30,307 bases of DNA from Nemertoderma westbladi. Its lineage: Eukaryota; Xenacoelomorpha; Nemertodermatida; Nemertodermatidae. Every line of letters starts with the position of its first letter. Within the stretch, counting starts at the first letter, position 1. Shown here in pieces: positions 10,657 to 21,533 of the stretch. The DNA lies in contig JAUCBJ010005710.1 of assembly GCA_032718475.1 (NCBI GenBank), positions 1 through 30,307 of the forward strand. The letters are read 5' to 3'. The translations under genes and the position numbers were made by a program. Below the pieces are notes generated by a model. The model did not search any database. It worked only from the letters and a program-made list of their open reading frames with translations, and was not told the DNA's origin.

Positions 10657-11842
10657 AGATGAATTCCAGGCCATGTATTGTTATTCCATTTTGAACAGCC
10701 ATGCAAGCTTTAAAATCAAAAATGCTGCAATAACGACTTTTTTGAGGGGAGAGGGAGTAGAGACTAAGTTCCGGTAACAACAACTTCCAGTACCTTATTG
10801 ACTGAAATGAAATGTCCCACGAGCGTGTAAAAAAAAATATTTGTAAAATAAACGACACATCCGCACCATCTCGTTTTCAATGATTAACTACGCATTGCAT
10901 AGTACATGGGTTTAAAAAATTTTACTTAATTTCTTATTATAACTATTATTTCTACTACTTGTATTTTATCGTACTATATGCATTTCTGTATTGTTCACAT
11001 TTTATCCCTATTTTAATAATGCTAATTAATAGCCACCGGGGCCAGAAGCCGGAAATGAAATTAATATCAACCGATGAGATATACAATATATCAGCAGCTA
11101 AAAATAAGTGAGAAAATGTGATAAACTACTATATTATACAATGTAACAATTGCTTAGATGCTGCACACAACAGGCAATGTAGTCGGAACCTCAATAGCAA
11201 ATACCCCTTTTGTGAACTCAATCTTAATCTAAACCACGTCTCTTAGCTCTAGCTGCTGGCTCTGAAATCTGCATCATACATTACGGAGTAACGGACATTG
11301 AAACACTGGTCACAGGGGGAGCGGAAGCAATAACGGTTTACACTTACACTACGGTTTACGCCTCAAAGGTTCAATGCCTATATGGGAAAGTTCTTTTGCG
11401 CACTTGTAATCTTGTTCAAATACATTGCAGTGCTTATTGGGTGTACATTGCAGTTGTAACTGTAGGATGGTTAGTGAGTGACTCAGCACTTCTATACATG
11501 CTGACCAAAACTCTTTAAATTAAAGCTTAATTGTTTTCATAAAGTAATAACAAATAATGTACCTACATCTGAAGAATAACTTAAATCGAAGATTAAAATA
11601 ATATAATACAATAATAAAGGAGGGCCCTTAATGATGTTCAAAGTGGGTGACAGCCAAAGTCGTAAATATACATTCCAGAACATGTATTTATTTAAAAGTC
11701 AAGTTATACTTTATACTGAACATTCTGACACTCTTATAGTGAACAATAATTGTGTTCTTATGATTATTTCTATTTTTCCCCGAATGTTTAATCGACTCTC
11801 ATATGGGGAGGTTACCATTATGTTCTACATGTTACAAACACC
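10657..11842. other. non-coding DNA, nothing recognised
   Basis: AT-rich sequence without recognisable coding or RNA features. The short frames at 10610-10858 (minus) and 11631-11867 (plus) show no motif. Confidence 0.5.
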
Positions 11843-12001
11843 GTATCGACAACAGTGTATGTGTTGATATCTTTTGGATATCCATGCCCTCAAAATCTAT
11901 CTTTGCGATTATTGATATCCTAAATAATATAGACAAGCGTAATTGATGGAGACAGCCAGCCTATAGCAGGACAGCGGCTGTTAGTGATACAACATTTGCC
12001 A
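11843..12001. repeat. 159-bp direct repeat, left copy (probable long target-site duplication)
   Basis: Identical to 12447-12605 except for one substitution (AAGCG versus AAGCA). The two copies bracket the truncated RTE copy 12002-12441 almost exactly: the left copy abuts the LINE 3' end and the right copy starts 5 bp beyond its 5' truncation point. Confidence 0.85.
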
Positions 12002-12441
12002 CTACTACTAGTATCGGCATGCTGCATTGCAGCTGCATTTTTAAGAATGCTGTGCCGGCTTGTCGATAAAATTGCGCCGCCACAACTCCCTATGACCCAT
12101 GACATTTGCTAGATCATCCGCATCTTCAAGGCCAGTGTCCTTTAAGATGCGTCTCAAGAAAGTCATGGGCTGTCCACCATGCTTATTCACTCCATGAGGC
12201 TGCCAAAGTACAAGATTATGCACCGGCTGGTCCGCACGGCGAAAGCAATGTCCTGCAAAGCGGAGGCGATTTTGTTCAAGTGTCAAGCTTGGGGAACCAA
12301 TGAGAAACCTCCAATGTTATATAGTGTCTGGTTGGAGATATGTGCATTGTACTTGACACAATGAACCCGGCGTAGCATTCTTGTGAATGTGCCATCCAGA
12401 GCCCAGCATGGACTCCCATAGAGGAGTACTGGAACTACTGC
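12002..12441 (-). mobile_element. RTE-type LINE, 5'-truncated copy (12.0 kb)
   Basis: Reads on the minus strand from a 5' truncation at about 12441 to the family 3' end at 12002. It matches about the last 460 bp of the full-length copy (21347-25113): VPVLLYGSPCWAL, LRRVHCVKYNAHISNQ, NRLRFAGHCFRR, HGGQPMTFLRRILKDTG, then TGCAGCTGCA, GCAGCATGCC and TAG repeats. A 24-bp deletion between AGAG repeats (near 12398) and a frameshift near 12290 break the ORF. Divergence from the full copy is low. Confidence 0.9.
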
Positions 12442-12446
12442 AACAT

Positions 12447-12605
12447 GTATCGACAACAGTGTATGTGTTGATATCTTTTGGATATCCATGCCCTCAAAAT
12501 CTATCTTTGCGATTATTGATATCCTAAATAATATAGACAAGCATAATTGATGGAGACAGCCAGCCTATAGCAGGACAGCGGCTGTTAGTGATACAACATT
12601 TGCCA
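12447..12605. repeat. 159-bp direct repeat, right copy
   Basis: Partner of 11843-12001, same length with one mismatch; see the left copy. Confidence 0.85.
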
Positions 12606-13490
12606 AGCAGAATAACACGTTCGTAGGGCCTTCGTGCAGCGCGAGGCTCAGTTATCAGATACAGATAAAAATTGAGCAATTCTATCCCAAAATCGGTACT
12701 TAAAGAAATTTAAATAAATAAATAAGAAATTTAACCAAACCGCCAATAAGAATAAATCAAAGAAGATAGGAAAGTTCCCCCTCGCTTTAACCGTCCTCTT
12801 AATCTGCACGACTGCACCACCCCAACCCAAAGGAGCACAGATGATTAATGAAAGGCAGAGGTATTAACATGAAATTTGTGTTTTAAAAGTATTATATTTT
12901 TAGGTGTGGAGGCAACCCAATTTGTAGAAATTATTAAAACGTATCTTATGCCGATAGTATTGATACTGAAATATTAATTTATGATGTCAACACCTCAACG
13001 AAATTATTTAGCTAATTATTCTAAATAATCACGATTAAATACTCGGCAATAATTTTGCGAGATAAACCAAGCTGGCTTATTAGTCTGGCACCTTACACTA
13101 GTAGTTCCTATGTCCTATAGATGTAATTACCCGTTGCCAAGTAGTAGTGAGATGATTGGACTGGTTCCAAACTAATAGGCAATAGCAAGTATGCCAAGGA
13201 ATGAGGGAGCTGGAAGTATAGAGTGACGGGATGTATTTTGATAACTTAATTATGTTTAGATCAATTAAAAACACATTACTTAAAGCAAATCAATTGAACT
13301 AATTAAAAACTATAATGGAATGAGGTATGGGGATTACAGCTGTACAATTGTTAAGTATCAATATTTATATCTTATACTATAAAATAATTAATTTCCATTA
13401 AAAGTCATGTTGAAAATGCTGTTTTTACCCTAACCAACATTAATTAATTAATCATTAATCAATTAACTGAATTTATCTTACCTTCTCGAA
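12606..13490. other. non-coding DNA, nothing recognised
   Basis: AT-rich; no motif, RNA gene or repeat family recognised. Confidence 0.5.
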
Positions 13491-13569
13491 GGCCACACGC
13501 AAATTCAACTTGGTAAATTTTTAAACTTTTGCCAAACAATATGTGTACCAAGTTTGGATAGATTGGAAC
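13491..13569 (+). repeat. dispersed repeat, copy 1
   Basis: Aligns with 16475-16551: GGCC-CACG-AAATTC..., then TTAAACTTTTGCCAAACAA and ATGTGTACCAA. It ends exactly where the 8-bp satellite starts, suggesting the satellite grew from the end of this repeat. Confidence 0.65.
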
Positions 13570-14702
13570 AACAGAATAACAGAATAACAGAATAACAGAA
13601 TAACAGAATAACAGAATAACAGAATAACAGAATAACAGAATAACAGAATAACAGAATAACAGAATAACAGAATAACAGAATAACAGAATAACAGAATAAC
13701 AGAATAACAGAATAACAGAATAACAGAATAACAGAATAACAGAATAACAGAATAACAGAATAACAGAATAACAGAATAACAGAATAACAGAATAACAGAA
13801 TAACAGAATAACAGAATAACAGAATAACAGAATAACAGAATAACAGAATAACAGAATAACAGAATAACAGAATAACAGAATAACAGAATAACAGAATAAC
13901 AGAATAACAGAATAACAGAATAACAGAATAACAGAATAACAGAATAACAGAATAACAGAATAACAGAATAACAGAATAACAGAATAACAGAATAACAGAA
14001 TAACAGAATAACAGAATAACAGAATAACAGAATAACAGAATAACAGTATAACAGAATAACAGAATAGCAGAATAACAGAATAACAGAATAACAGAATAAC
14101 AGAATAACAGAATAACAGAATAACAGAATAACAGAATAACAGAATAACAGAATAACAGAATAACAGAATAACAGAATAACAGAATAACAGAATAACAGAA
14201 TAACAGAATAACAGAATAACAGAATAACAGAATAACAGAATAACAGAATAACAGAATAACAGAATAACAGAATAACAGAATAACAGAATAACAGAATAAC
14301 AGAATAACAGAATAACAGAATAACAGAATAACAGAATAACAGAATAACAGAATAACAGAATAACAGAATAACAGAATAACAGAATAACAGAATAACAGAA
14401 TAACAGAATAACAGAATAACAGAATAACAGAATAACAGAATAACAGAATAACAGAATAACAGAATAACAGAATAACAGAATAACAGAATAACAGAATAAC
14501 AGAATAACAGAATAACAGAATAACAGAATAACAGAATAACAGAATAACAGAATAACAGAATAACAGAATAACAGAATAACAGAATAACAGAATAACAGAA
14601 TAACAGAATAACAGAATAACAGAATAACAGAATAACAGAATAACAGAATAACAGAATAACAGAATAACAGAATAACAGAATAACAGAATAACAGAATAAC
14701 AT
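13570..14702 (+). repeat. 8-bp satellite (AACAGAAT)n, about 141 units
   Basis: About 1.13 kb of perfect 8-bp repeats with only two substitutions (A to T at 14047, A to G at 14067). The plus strand has a stop in every unit. The minus strand has none in any frame, which gives meaningless long frames reading CYSVILLF over and over. The near-perfect homogeneity indicates recent expansion. True length may differ from the assembly. Confidence 0.95.
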
Positions 14703-14708
14703 AGACAC

Positions 14709-15765
14709 CGATTGAGTTATTCATACTCATTCTGTTTTAAGCTATTACAGCCTAACTGAAATGTTCTGCAAATTTGGAAATGCAGTTGAAATTTGTGGTT
14801 TCTCTATAACGAATGGACTAAAGCAAGGATCACAGCTATCCCCCATATTATTTAACATATATACTTCGGATATCATCTTCAGCATGAAAGACACTTGTAT
14901 TGGATGTCAGATTCCTGGAATCTGGTTGGGGGCAATCGGTTATGCTGACGATATTCTCATTTTGTGCACTAACACAAAAGAAGTTGATTATATGACCACA
15001 GTATTCGAAATGGGAGCATCTCAGCTAGGACTTGAAATAGAGCAAAATGGATGTCTTTCAATAATCGAACACAAAAATGAAAGAATAAGAAGAACGTAGA
15101 GGAATTACATCCAAATGGTAAAAGTGTAATGGCCAACAAGTCGATCTGTGTGCCAATAAGTATGATGCAGTGAAAGAAATTAATAAATTAATATTTGGTC
15201 TTTCTGATGAATTTCACCGTAAGGGATGGACATCCAGGTAGTATACTACTACTAATACCATCGCGAAGATGTGGGGAGCATACGCAGTTCCTAAGCTTCT
15301 TCTGTACACAGTCAGATTCTATTCATGTCGCTTAACAGCCAATAAAATTATTCAAGTTGATGTAGCAGCACAAAGAAAGGTATTCCGAGGAATGCTTCAT
15401 CTGGGGTGATATGTAACAAACCCAACAATTAATGAACTCCTCAAGATGGTGCCGCAGACTCATAGCGTTGGATGCAATTGGAGTTGTTATTAAAATTTAT
15501 AAATGCCCAAATAAAAGGTTACAAACTATCCTGGGGATATTATTACATTAAAATGTGAAAAGTGCTGCGTATCCATATCAAGGTTCAAAAAGTATTTTTC
15601 AACGTGGACTCTTAGAATTTGGTATGCCCTCAATAATCTCATTATTAAACCAATACCAATACATCAATACAATTTGAAAGTAGTCCAATCTAATATCTCA
15701 CTAGGATTCCTAACTTGCAAAGAAATTATTGAACTTGTCATTTGTCTTGGGGACTTGTAATACAG
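14709..15765 (+). pseudogene. LINE-C: decayed RT fragment with YADD
   Basis: Starts right after the satellite. The frame 14761-15099 has RT motif B (GLKQGSQLSPILFNIYTSD, about 14815-14870) and motif C (GYADDILILC, about 14938). Motif D and the thumb decay into frame-shifted pieces with stops (HRKGWTSR, IAKMWGAYAVPKLLLYTVRFYS, VFRGMLHLG) out to about 15765. The palm N-terminus and any endonuclease are missing. Non-functional; a different lineage from LINE-A, -B and -D. Confidence 0.75.
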
Positions 15766-16474
15766 CAGGGTTGGGTTTCAGATTAAAACACGATAGGATC
15801 CAACAATGTTTTGACGTTATCTAATATTTTAACTCATTTTAATTCGTTTTCGTAATTAATAACTTTTCGTCCCAAACGCTTTTTTTATTTAAATTGATAT
15901 TGTGGTATTATTGAGATGTCAGAAGGAATATAAGAACTAGGAATATGCTATTTATTTCGTGTTCTATTATTTTAATTTTATGGTTTCGAATAGTTTCGAG
16001 AGTGATTGGCCCTTTTATAATTTGTATAATCTGAACATTAAATGCCAGCATGACTGGTTTGCACTTTTGTGCGCTAGTATATATGGAATTCACAATAAAT
16101 CGGAGCGAAGGAATAAATTGAATTGCTTCGATGAGTAAAAAAAACTAAAATGTGACTGATATTAGATACTGCACTACTGCATATGTTACTCTACAAGAAC
16201 GATTTCGAGACCAAAGAGATTTAAAAGTAATTGTTTCCTTTATGTTATGTAGACAATGTTATATATGACGCTAATAACGCGTTTGGCTTCATTAAAACCC
16301 TCGTTGCACTGGTCCTGTACATCTGGTCACCAAAATAACTTGCATATAATATTCCACCACCACCGGTACTGATCAACATGACATATCGTCCAATATGCTA
16401 AACCAGGTTGTTTACGAGTATATAGTCAACATAATACTCGTCTCTTTCATTAGCCTCGTTGCGCCCGTCCTAAA
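15766..16474. other. non-coding DNA
   Basis: AT-rich. The word CCTCGTTGC occurs twice with similar surroundings (about 16301 and 16454), hinting at a diverged duplicated repeat. No gene seen. Confidence 0.5.
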
Positions 16475-16560
16475 GGCCCCACGAAAATTCTATTTGCAAA
16501 AAAGTGATTAAACTTTTCCCAAACAACATGTGCACCAAATTTAGTTAGATTTCATGAGGG
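16475..16560 (+). repeat. dispersed repeat, copy 2
   Basis: Homologous to 13491-13569 over about 75 bp, but followed by ordinary sequence rather than a satellite. Confidence 0.6.
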
Positions 16561-16795
16561 ATTAGCTAAGTTATTAAAGTTTAAAACAGATCATGGAATA
16601 CTAAACATACACGGAAGGACAAATATATCATACCCTTGGAGGCAATCTTTTTATTTTATAAAACGATAGATATGGATGACAGAAAACCGCTGCTAAATTT
16701 TTTCCAAATCTGTCGTGCCGTTTTTGAGATATAGCATTTTATATAACTCAAATCTATTAGCTACTAGATCTAAACCCCTAGAATCTCTACTAGTC

Positions 16796-16992
16796 AAACT
16801 ACTAGCTACCATCTTACTGACAGAAGGTTAAATAATTGTTCTAGAACAAAAAATTTAACCCAAATAAATTAAACAAAATAATTCAAATTAAATTTTTTTC
16901 AATATCTAAAAAAGTACTAGCTAATACAGAATCAAAATTATTAGCTACCATCCTACTGTCAGAAGGTCAAATATTTGTTATAGAAAAAAACC
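16796..16992 (+). repeat. diverged direct repeat, ~60 bp, period ~140 bp
   Basis: TAGCTACCATCTTACTGACA...GAAGGTTAAATA at about 16801 recurs as TAGCTACCATCCTACTGTCA...GAAGGTCAAATA at about 16943. Both are followed by TTGTTxTAGAA and an A-rich run. Probably an old tandem duplication. Confidence 0.65.
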
Positions 16993-17051
16993 TTATGATA
17001 AAAGCCTTTTTCATATGAAAAATATTAGTTACAACTGGGTGTACTAATGCC

Positions 17052-17067
17052 TAAAAAACAGCGCGGA
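17052..17067. repeat. 16-bp target-site duplication, left
   Basis: TAAAAAACAGCGCGGA, exactly repeated at 18543-18558; it abuts the 3' end of the minus-strand RTE copy. Confidence 0.95.
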
Positions 17068-18542
17068 CTACTAGGATCGGCATGCTGCATTGCAGCTGCA
17101 TTTTTAAGAATGCTGTGCCGGCTTGTCAACAAAATTGCACCGCCACAACTCCCTATCACCCATGACATTTGCTAGATCATCCGCATCTTTAAGGCCAGTG
17201 TCCTTTAAGATGCGTCTCAAGAAAGTCATGGGCTGTCCACCATGCTTATTCACTCCATGAGGCTGCCAAAGTACAAGATTATGCACTGGCTGGTCCTCAC
17301 GGCGAAAGCAATGTCCTGCAAAGCGGAGTCGATTTTGTTCTAGTGTCAAGCTTGGGGGAACCAATGAGACACCTCCAATGTTATATAGTGTCTGGTTGGA
17401 GATGTGTGCATTGTACTTGACACAATGAACCCGGCGTAGCATTCTTGTGAATGTGCCATCCAGAGATTTGGTGTCCTCAGCAGTTAGAGCCCAGCATGGA
17501 CTCCCGTAGAGGAGTACTGGAACTACTGCTGCTCTAAATAATCGTACCTTAAGTTTCCGATTAATTCTCGGTGACTTCCACATCCTGGAAAGCCTATTCA
17601 AGGCTGCCCATGCCTTTCCCTTACGTATTCGAAGGTCCTCACCTGACTTCCGGATCCATGATCCCAGGTAACAGAAGTCGTCCACATGCTCAAGCATACC
17701 ATCCTTTGAGCTTATGCTCATCCGATCAGAGACTTGCTGAGGACTTTCAAAGTTAACTGTCAGAATTTTGGTCTTTCTGGAGTTAATAAAAAGACCAACA
17801 CTAGAAGCAGCATGTTCTAATGAGCTGAGGAGCCGTTGGGCTCCCTCTAATGATTCTGAGAGTACTCCTAAGTCATCAGCAAAGTCTAGATCAGTTAGGT
17901 ACTTGGCAGGATTTCCTCGACTTCTGAAGCCAGTAGGTGGAGTTATCATCACCCCATCATCATTATAATGATCTAAGGACATGCGTAGAACATAGTCAAC
18001 CACAATAATGAACAAGAATGGTGCAAGTGTGTCTCCTTGGAGGACGCCCCATAACACTTCAAATGGTTCTGTGTCACCGTCAACAGTAGACACAAATGTT
18101 GTCGAACCATCGTATACTGATCTGATTGCTGCAATAATTTCATCAGGAATCCCATATAATGAAAGTATGCTGAACATACGTGAGCGAGAGACTGAATCAA
18201 AGGCCTTGAAGAAGTCAACAAGATAACAGCCAGATGCCTGTCTTTCTTTTTTGATAACTCTTCAATTATCCTTCTAAGTGCCAAAATGGGCTCCATGGTC
18301 ACACAAACTTTACGGAACCCATTCTGATTTCCACGGAGCAGTCTCTCAATGGGATCCCTGATGCGATTTAATAGAATCCTATTGTATAGCTTTGCAGCAA
18401 TCGAGATCAATGAGATTCCCCGAAAAGAACCATAGAGTGTTAGGTTGCCCTTCTTGGGAACTGGCACCAACTTATTTGTTTTCATTTCTTGTGGGACTCT
18501 TGTTGTTCGGTACATGTCTACTATGATGGGATAGATGAGCTT
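17068..18542 (-). mobile_element. RTE-type LINE, 5'-truncated copy (17-18.5 kb)
   Basis: A minus-strand copy of the last ~1.48 kb of the RTE family, from the RT palm to the TAG-repeat 3' end. The frame 17104-18177 carries motif B (GVLQGD), FADD, GSWIRKSG and the C-terminal HCFRR and HGGQP motifs, nearly identical to the full copy. A 1-bp deletion near 18220 shifts the frame inside motif A, and three substitutions change GFRKGRG to GFRKVCV, so it is inactive. The 5' junction shares TAAA with the target (microhomology). Confidence 0.95.
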
Positions 18543-18558
18543 TAAAAAACAGCGCGGA
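18543..18558. repeat. 16-bp target-site duplication, right
   Basis: Second copy of TAAAAAACAGCGCGGA, next to the 5'-truncated end of the LINE. Confidence 0.95.
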
Positions 18559-18570
18559 AACGGGCATTTA

Positions 18571-19470
18571 AGGGGGGGGGGGGGGGGGGGTATACCCCCC
18601 CTTGAACCTTTTTTTAAAATGGCTGTCAATTAGTGTTAAATGATAATATTGCTATTTTGTCATGGTCAACCACTGTATGGAAGGCCAAATAGCCTTTATA
18701 GTAAAATTTGAAAATTTATAGCCTACCCTAGCGGCTGGCGGCGGAATTAAAGATTTCACTAAAATTGCTACTAGTCCCTCAATTTTGGTCCAAATTTCTT
18801 GAAACCAACTTTTTTGAACTCAGCTTGATCGACTCTAGAAAAATTATCTTATAGAATTTTTAATTAGCCACTTTTATTTTAATTAATTAATTTAATTAAT
18901 TAATTATCATATTTTTAATTAAAATTGGCTAATTAGAAAAAATTGTAATATTTATCAAAATTCCATAAGATAACTTTTAAAGAGCTTCCAAAGCTCGTTC
19001 GAATGAGCCATAAACGAAGAAAATTGGTTAAAAAATGACGGAGGAGTAGTAATTTGAAAATGAAAAATGTCATTCCGAGAAAATTCCCTTCAAAGTTTAA
19101 ACCGTCCCGCCAAAATTTTCTGTCTGTGTTTTGGTTGGTTAATTATTTCTGGCACGAAGGATGCACACCAACGAGCTAAAATGTTCATTACGGGGGTTTT
19201 CGTGGTCGCTGATTTCATTTCCGATGTCAGTTTTAATTTTTGGTGAAATCTAGTCTATCTGTCTGTCTGTCGGTCTTCTGTCTTTCTTACAATTTGACGG
19301 ACAGACCGTCATACGGAAAAACAGTGATAACTCGAGAACTGAAAGAGGTCTCACTAAGCGGTTTTCAGATTTGTATTCCTCATTAAATTCTGCTCTAGAT
19401 GAAATAAAGAAACAACAATTTGAAAATTTTACCTGAGGGGGGGGGGGGGGGGTATACCCCCCCCCCCCTT
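18571..19470. mobile_element. inverted-repeat element bounded by G-run/TATA/C-run palindromes
   Basis: Both ends carry a purine, a G run, TATA, a C run and TT: 18571-18603 (19 G, 7 C) and 19436-19470 (16 G, 12 C). The interior has a long imperfect inverted repeat. AATTAGCCA / TGGCTAATT flank an AT-rich centre near 18900. TTATCTTATxGAATTTT pairs with the sequence at about 18960-18978. Farther out AAATTxCTACT (18769) matches the complement near 19050. No coding sequence. It looks like a foldback-type non-autonomous element; the ends are inferred from the palindromes and no target duplication was seen. Confidence 0.55.
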
Positions 19471-19484
19471 AATTAGTCTCCCCT

Positions 19485-19984
19485 AGCTTGACAATTGAAC
19501 GGAACCGCATCCGCTTTGCAGGACATTGCTTTCGCCGTGAGGACCAGCCAGTACATAATCTTGTACTTTGGCGGCCTCATGGAGTGAATAAGCATGGTGG
19601 ACAACCCATGACTTTCTTGAGACGCATCTTAAAGGACACTGACTTTTGAAGATAGAGATGATCTAGGAAATGTCATAGATGCCGGCACAGCATTCATAAT
19701 ATATATATATGAGATATAATAATAATAATTTGAAGTAAATAATAAAGAGACCAATATCTATCTTATGTAAACTATCTTCTTGGGAAAATCGGGCAATTGA
19801 GGCAAATTACCGTGAAACTTCATTTATGTCCCACCCTGGAGCCACAAAATCCGCTCCAAAATCGCTCATATATTTGTATAGATCCTCCTGCAGGCTACAA
19901 TTCCCATCATCATTATTCTATCTTTATTATATATATGTGATATATATAATGCAGCTGCAATGCAGCATACCGATAGTAGTAGTA
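19485..19984 (+). mobile_element. RTE-type LINE, 3' fragment with nested insert (19.5 kb)
   Basis: Plus-strand copy of the family's last ~280 bp: NRIRFAGHCFRREDQPVHN and HGGQPMTFLRRILKDT, then stops and a small internal deletion. The family 3' end (TGCAGCTGCA, GCAGCATACC, AGTAGTAGTA) follows at about 19948-19984. About 250 bp of unrelated sequence (19696-19947) separates the end of the ORF from the 3' UTR. More diverged than the other copies. Confidence 0.85.
19696..19947. mobile_element. insert in the LINE 3' UTR with AT-rich ends
   Basis: Absent from the other three copies of the same LINE family at this position. Both ends are (TA)-rich and roughly inverted (ATAATATATATATATGAGATA versus TATATATGTGATATATATAAT). 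A small MITE inserting at TA is one explanation; microsatellite-mediated rearrangement is another. Confidence 0.4.
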
Positions 19985-20024
19985 TCTCGATTTAAAAACA
20001 AGTATTACATCATTTAATACTGTG

Positions 20025-21346
20025 TAGAACAAGGATAATTCTGTATTCTGTAACCTGCCTAATGAACTTCTGTTTAAAGAACATTATGAGAAGTTACTTA
20101 AACCGCCAACGTCCGATGCAGTAGATGAATTAGTTTTTCCATGTTCACCGTACATACCTTGTTTAGACGATAGTTTCACGGAACGAGAGCTAGCTAATAC
20201 AATGAGTGACATAAAGAGTTCAAAGTCGTATATTGGTATATCGCCTGGGCTATTTAAATCTTTACCCGGTAACTGGTTGATATTATTTTTAACGATATTT
20301 AATGTAATATTTTTGCATGGTTGGTATCCCGTCGTTTGGTGCACCTCTAAACTTGTAACGTTGTTTAAATCTGGTACAATCTCAAATTGTAATAACTATC
20401 GCGGCATTTCAATTTTGTAAACATTAGCCAAAGTGTACGATATATTGATCAGCAGACGTTTAGAGTTATGGTCAAACATTGACAAGTGTCAAGCGGGTCG
20501 GGGGTGTACCGAACAAATTGTCTCTTTACGGCTGTTGATTGATTGTGCAATATTTATGAAATATAAACTCTTTATACTGTTTGTAGACTTTAGTAAAGTT
20601 TATGACAGAGTCCCCAGCTAGAACTGTTGAGGGATATGGGATGCGGAAAGGTAATGTTGTATGCCATAAAAGGCCTATATTGTGGCACAAAATCAATTTT
20701 AGGTTCTGCCATTATTGTCACTGCCATTGGAGTCCGCCAGGGGGCGCCGTCTAGTATTATTCTTTTTTGTATTTATGTGAGCGAGTTAGTAAAATTAGTG
20801 AAAGGTGCAGTTGTGGTTGATGGTTTTTTGGGTTTGATATCAGTACTACTTTTAATGGACGATACCGTGCTTCTTTCCACCACGCGATCAAATTGTAGAT
20901 AAAATAAAGGCATTGAATACTTATTGTAAAGATTTTGGTATGGTAGTGAACGATAGAAAAACAAAGTTATTTGTTATAAATGGTTCGAATGTTGATAGAG
21001 AAATTATTTTGGTGGATGGTTTATCTGTTAAATATTGTGATACATATACATACCTCGGCTCCCCTTTTTCAGAGGATGTTAAAATTTCTACTGTATTGAA
21101 TTTACATTTAACCCGCTGCGAGGATACTGCGAATAAGTTTTCAATTTTTTGTGCTAAGAATTCAGAAAAGCCTTTTTGTTTTCGACGGAAGGTATTTGAT
21201 GCTCGTGTTATTTCCTCTCTATTATACGGCTGTGAATCATGGCTCTCGAACAATCTTAAACCAATTGAAATTTTTTACCACCGTATGAATAGATCAATGC
21301 TTGGTGTACATAAGCAGACTCCCATTGCCTTGTGCTGTTTGGAAGT
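20025..21346 (+). pseudogene. LINE-D, 5' part (RT), interrupted by the RTE insertion
   Basis: A LINE RT region with four breaks. It reads NLPNELLFKEHYEKLL (20052 on), GISPGLFKSLPGNW, NYRGISIL with a stop, QAGRGCTEQI, and motif A LFVDFSKVYDRVPS ending in a stop (20619). Motif B is GVRQGAPSSIILFCIYVSELV (about 20740) and motif C is decayed to LMDD (about 20855). After a frameshift near 20895 come KTKLFVIN, YTYLGSPFSED and SSLLYGCESWLS, up to ALCCLEV at 21346. The continuation lies at 25114-25795, beyond the inserted RTE element. Confidence 0.85.
21337..21346. repeat. 10-bp target-site duplication of the full-length LINE, left
   Basis: GTTTGGAAGT, repeated at 25114-25123. LINE-D coding sequence reaches this point from the left and resumes from the second copy, which fixes both ends of the insertion. 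Confidence 0.9.
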
Positions 21347-21395
21347 GTTTTATGGTCAGGTCAGGTATTCTAGGTCATTGATCAAGAAAACTTGC

Positions 21396-21437
21396 CACCT
21401 CCATGCAGCATAAAGGAGGTGCCACCTGTAGCTGCAT
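21396..21437 (+). other. possible RNA pseudoknot at the LINE 5' end
   Basis: CACCTCC (21396-21402) pairs with GGAGGTG (21415-21421). The loop sequence ATGCAGC (21403-21409) is complementary to GCTGCAT (21431-21437), giving an H-type pseudoknot of 7 + 7 bp. GGAGGTG could alternatively pair with CACCT at 21423-21427. Predicted by eye only. Confidence 0.4.
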
Positions 21438-21533
21438 AGACCCTCCTACTAGGGCAAATCTGGTCCTGTAACTAGGACCCCCTTCGTTCTGGGATAAGGA
21501 CGCCCTTGGTCCTGGATTAAGGACCCATATACT

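Noticed and set aside
13459-14730. Two long minus-strand frames (423 and 395 aa) of repeated CYSVILLF
   Set aside because: They are translations of the 8-bp satellite, which lacks stops in every minus frame. No start context, domain or non-repeat body.
1036-15099. RT fragments as retron or group II intron systems
   Set aside because: Motif details (FADD/YADD with LINE-type context), LINE-style C-termini and the target duplications of the RTE copies fit animal non-LTR elements; no bacterial features are present.
17571-18226. Plus-strand frames over the minus-strand LINE copy
   Set aside because: Shadows of the RT gene; the same peptides appear antisense to the full-length copy at 23848-24605.
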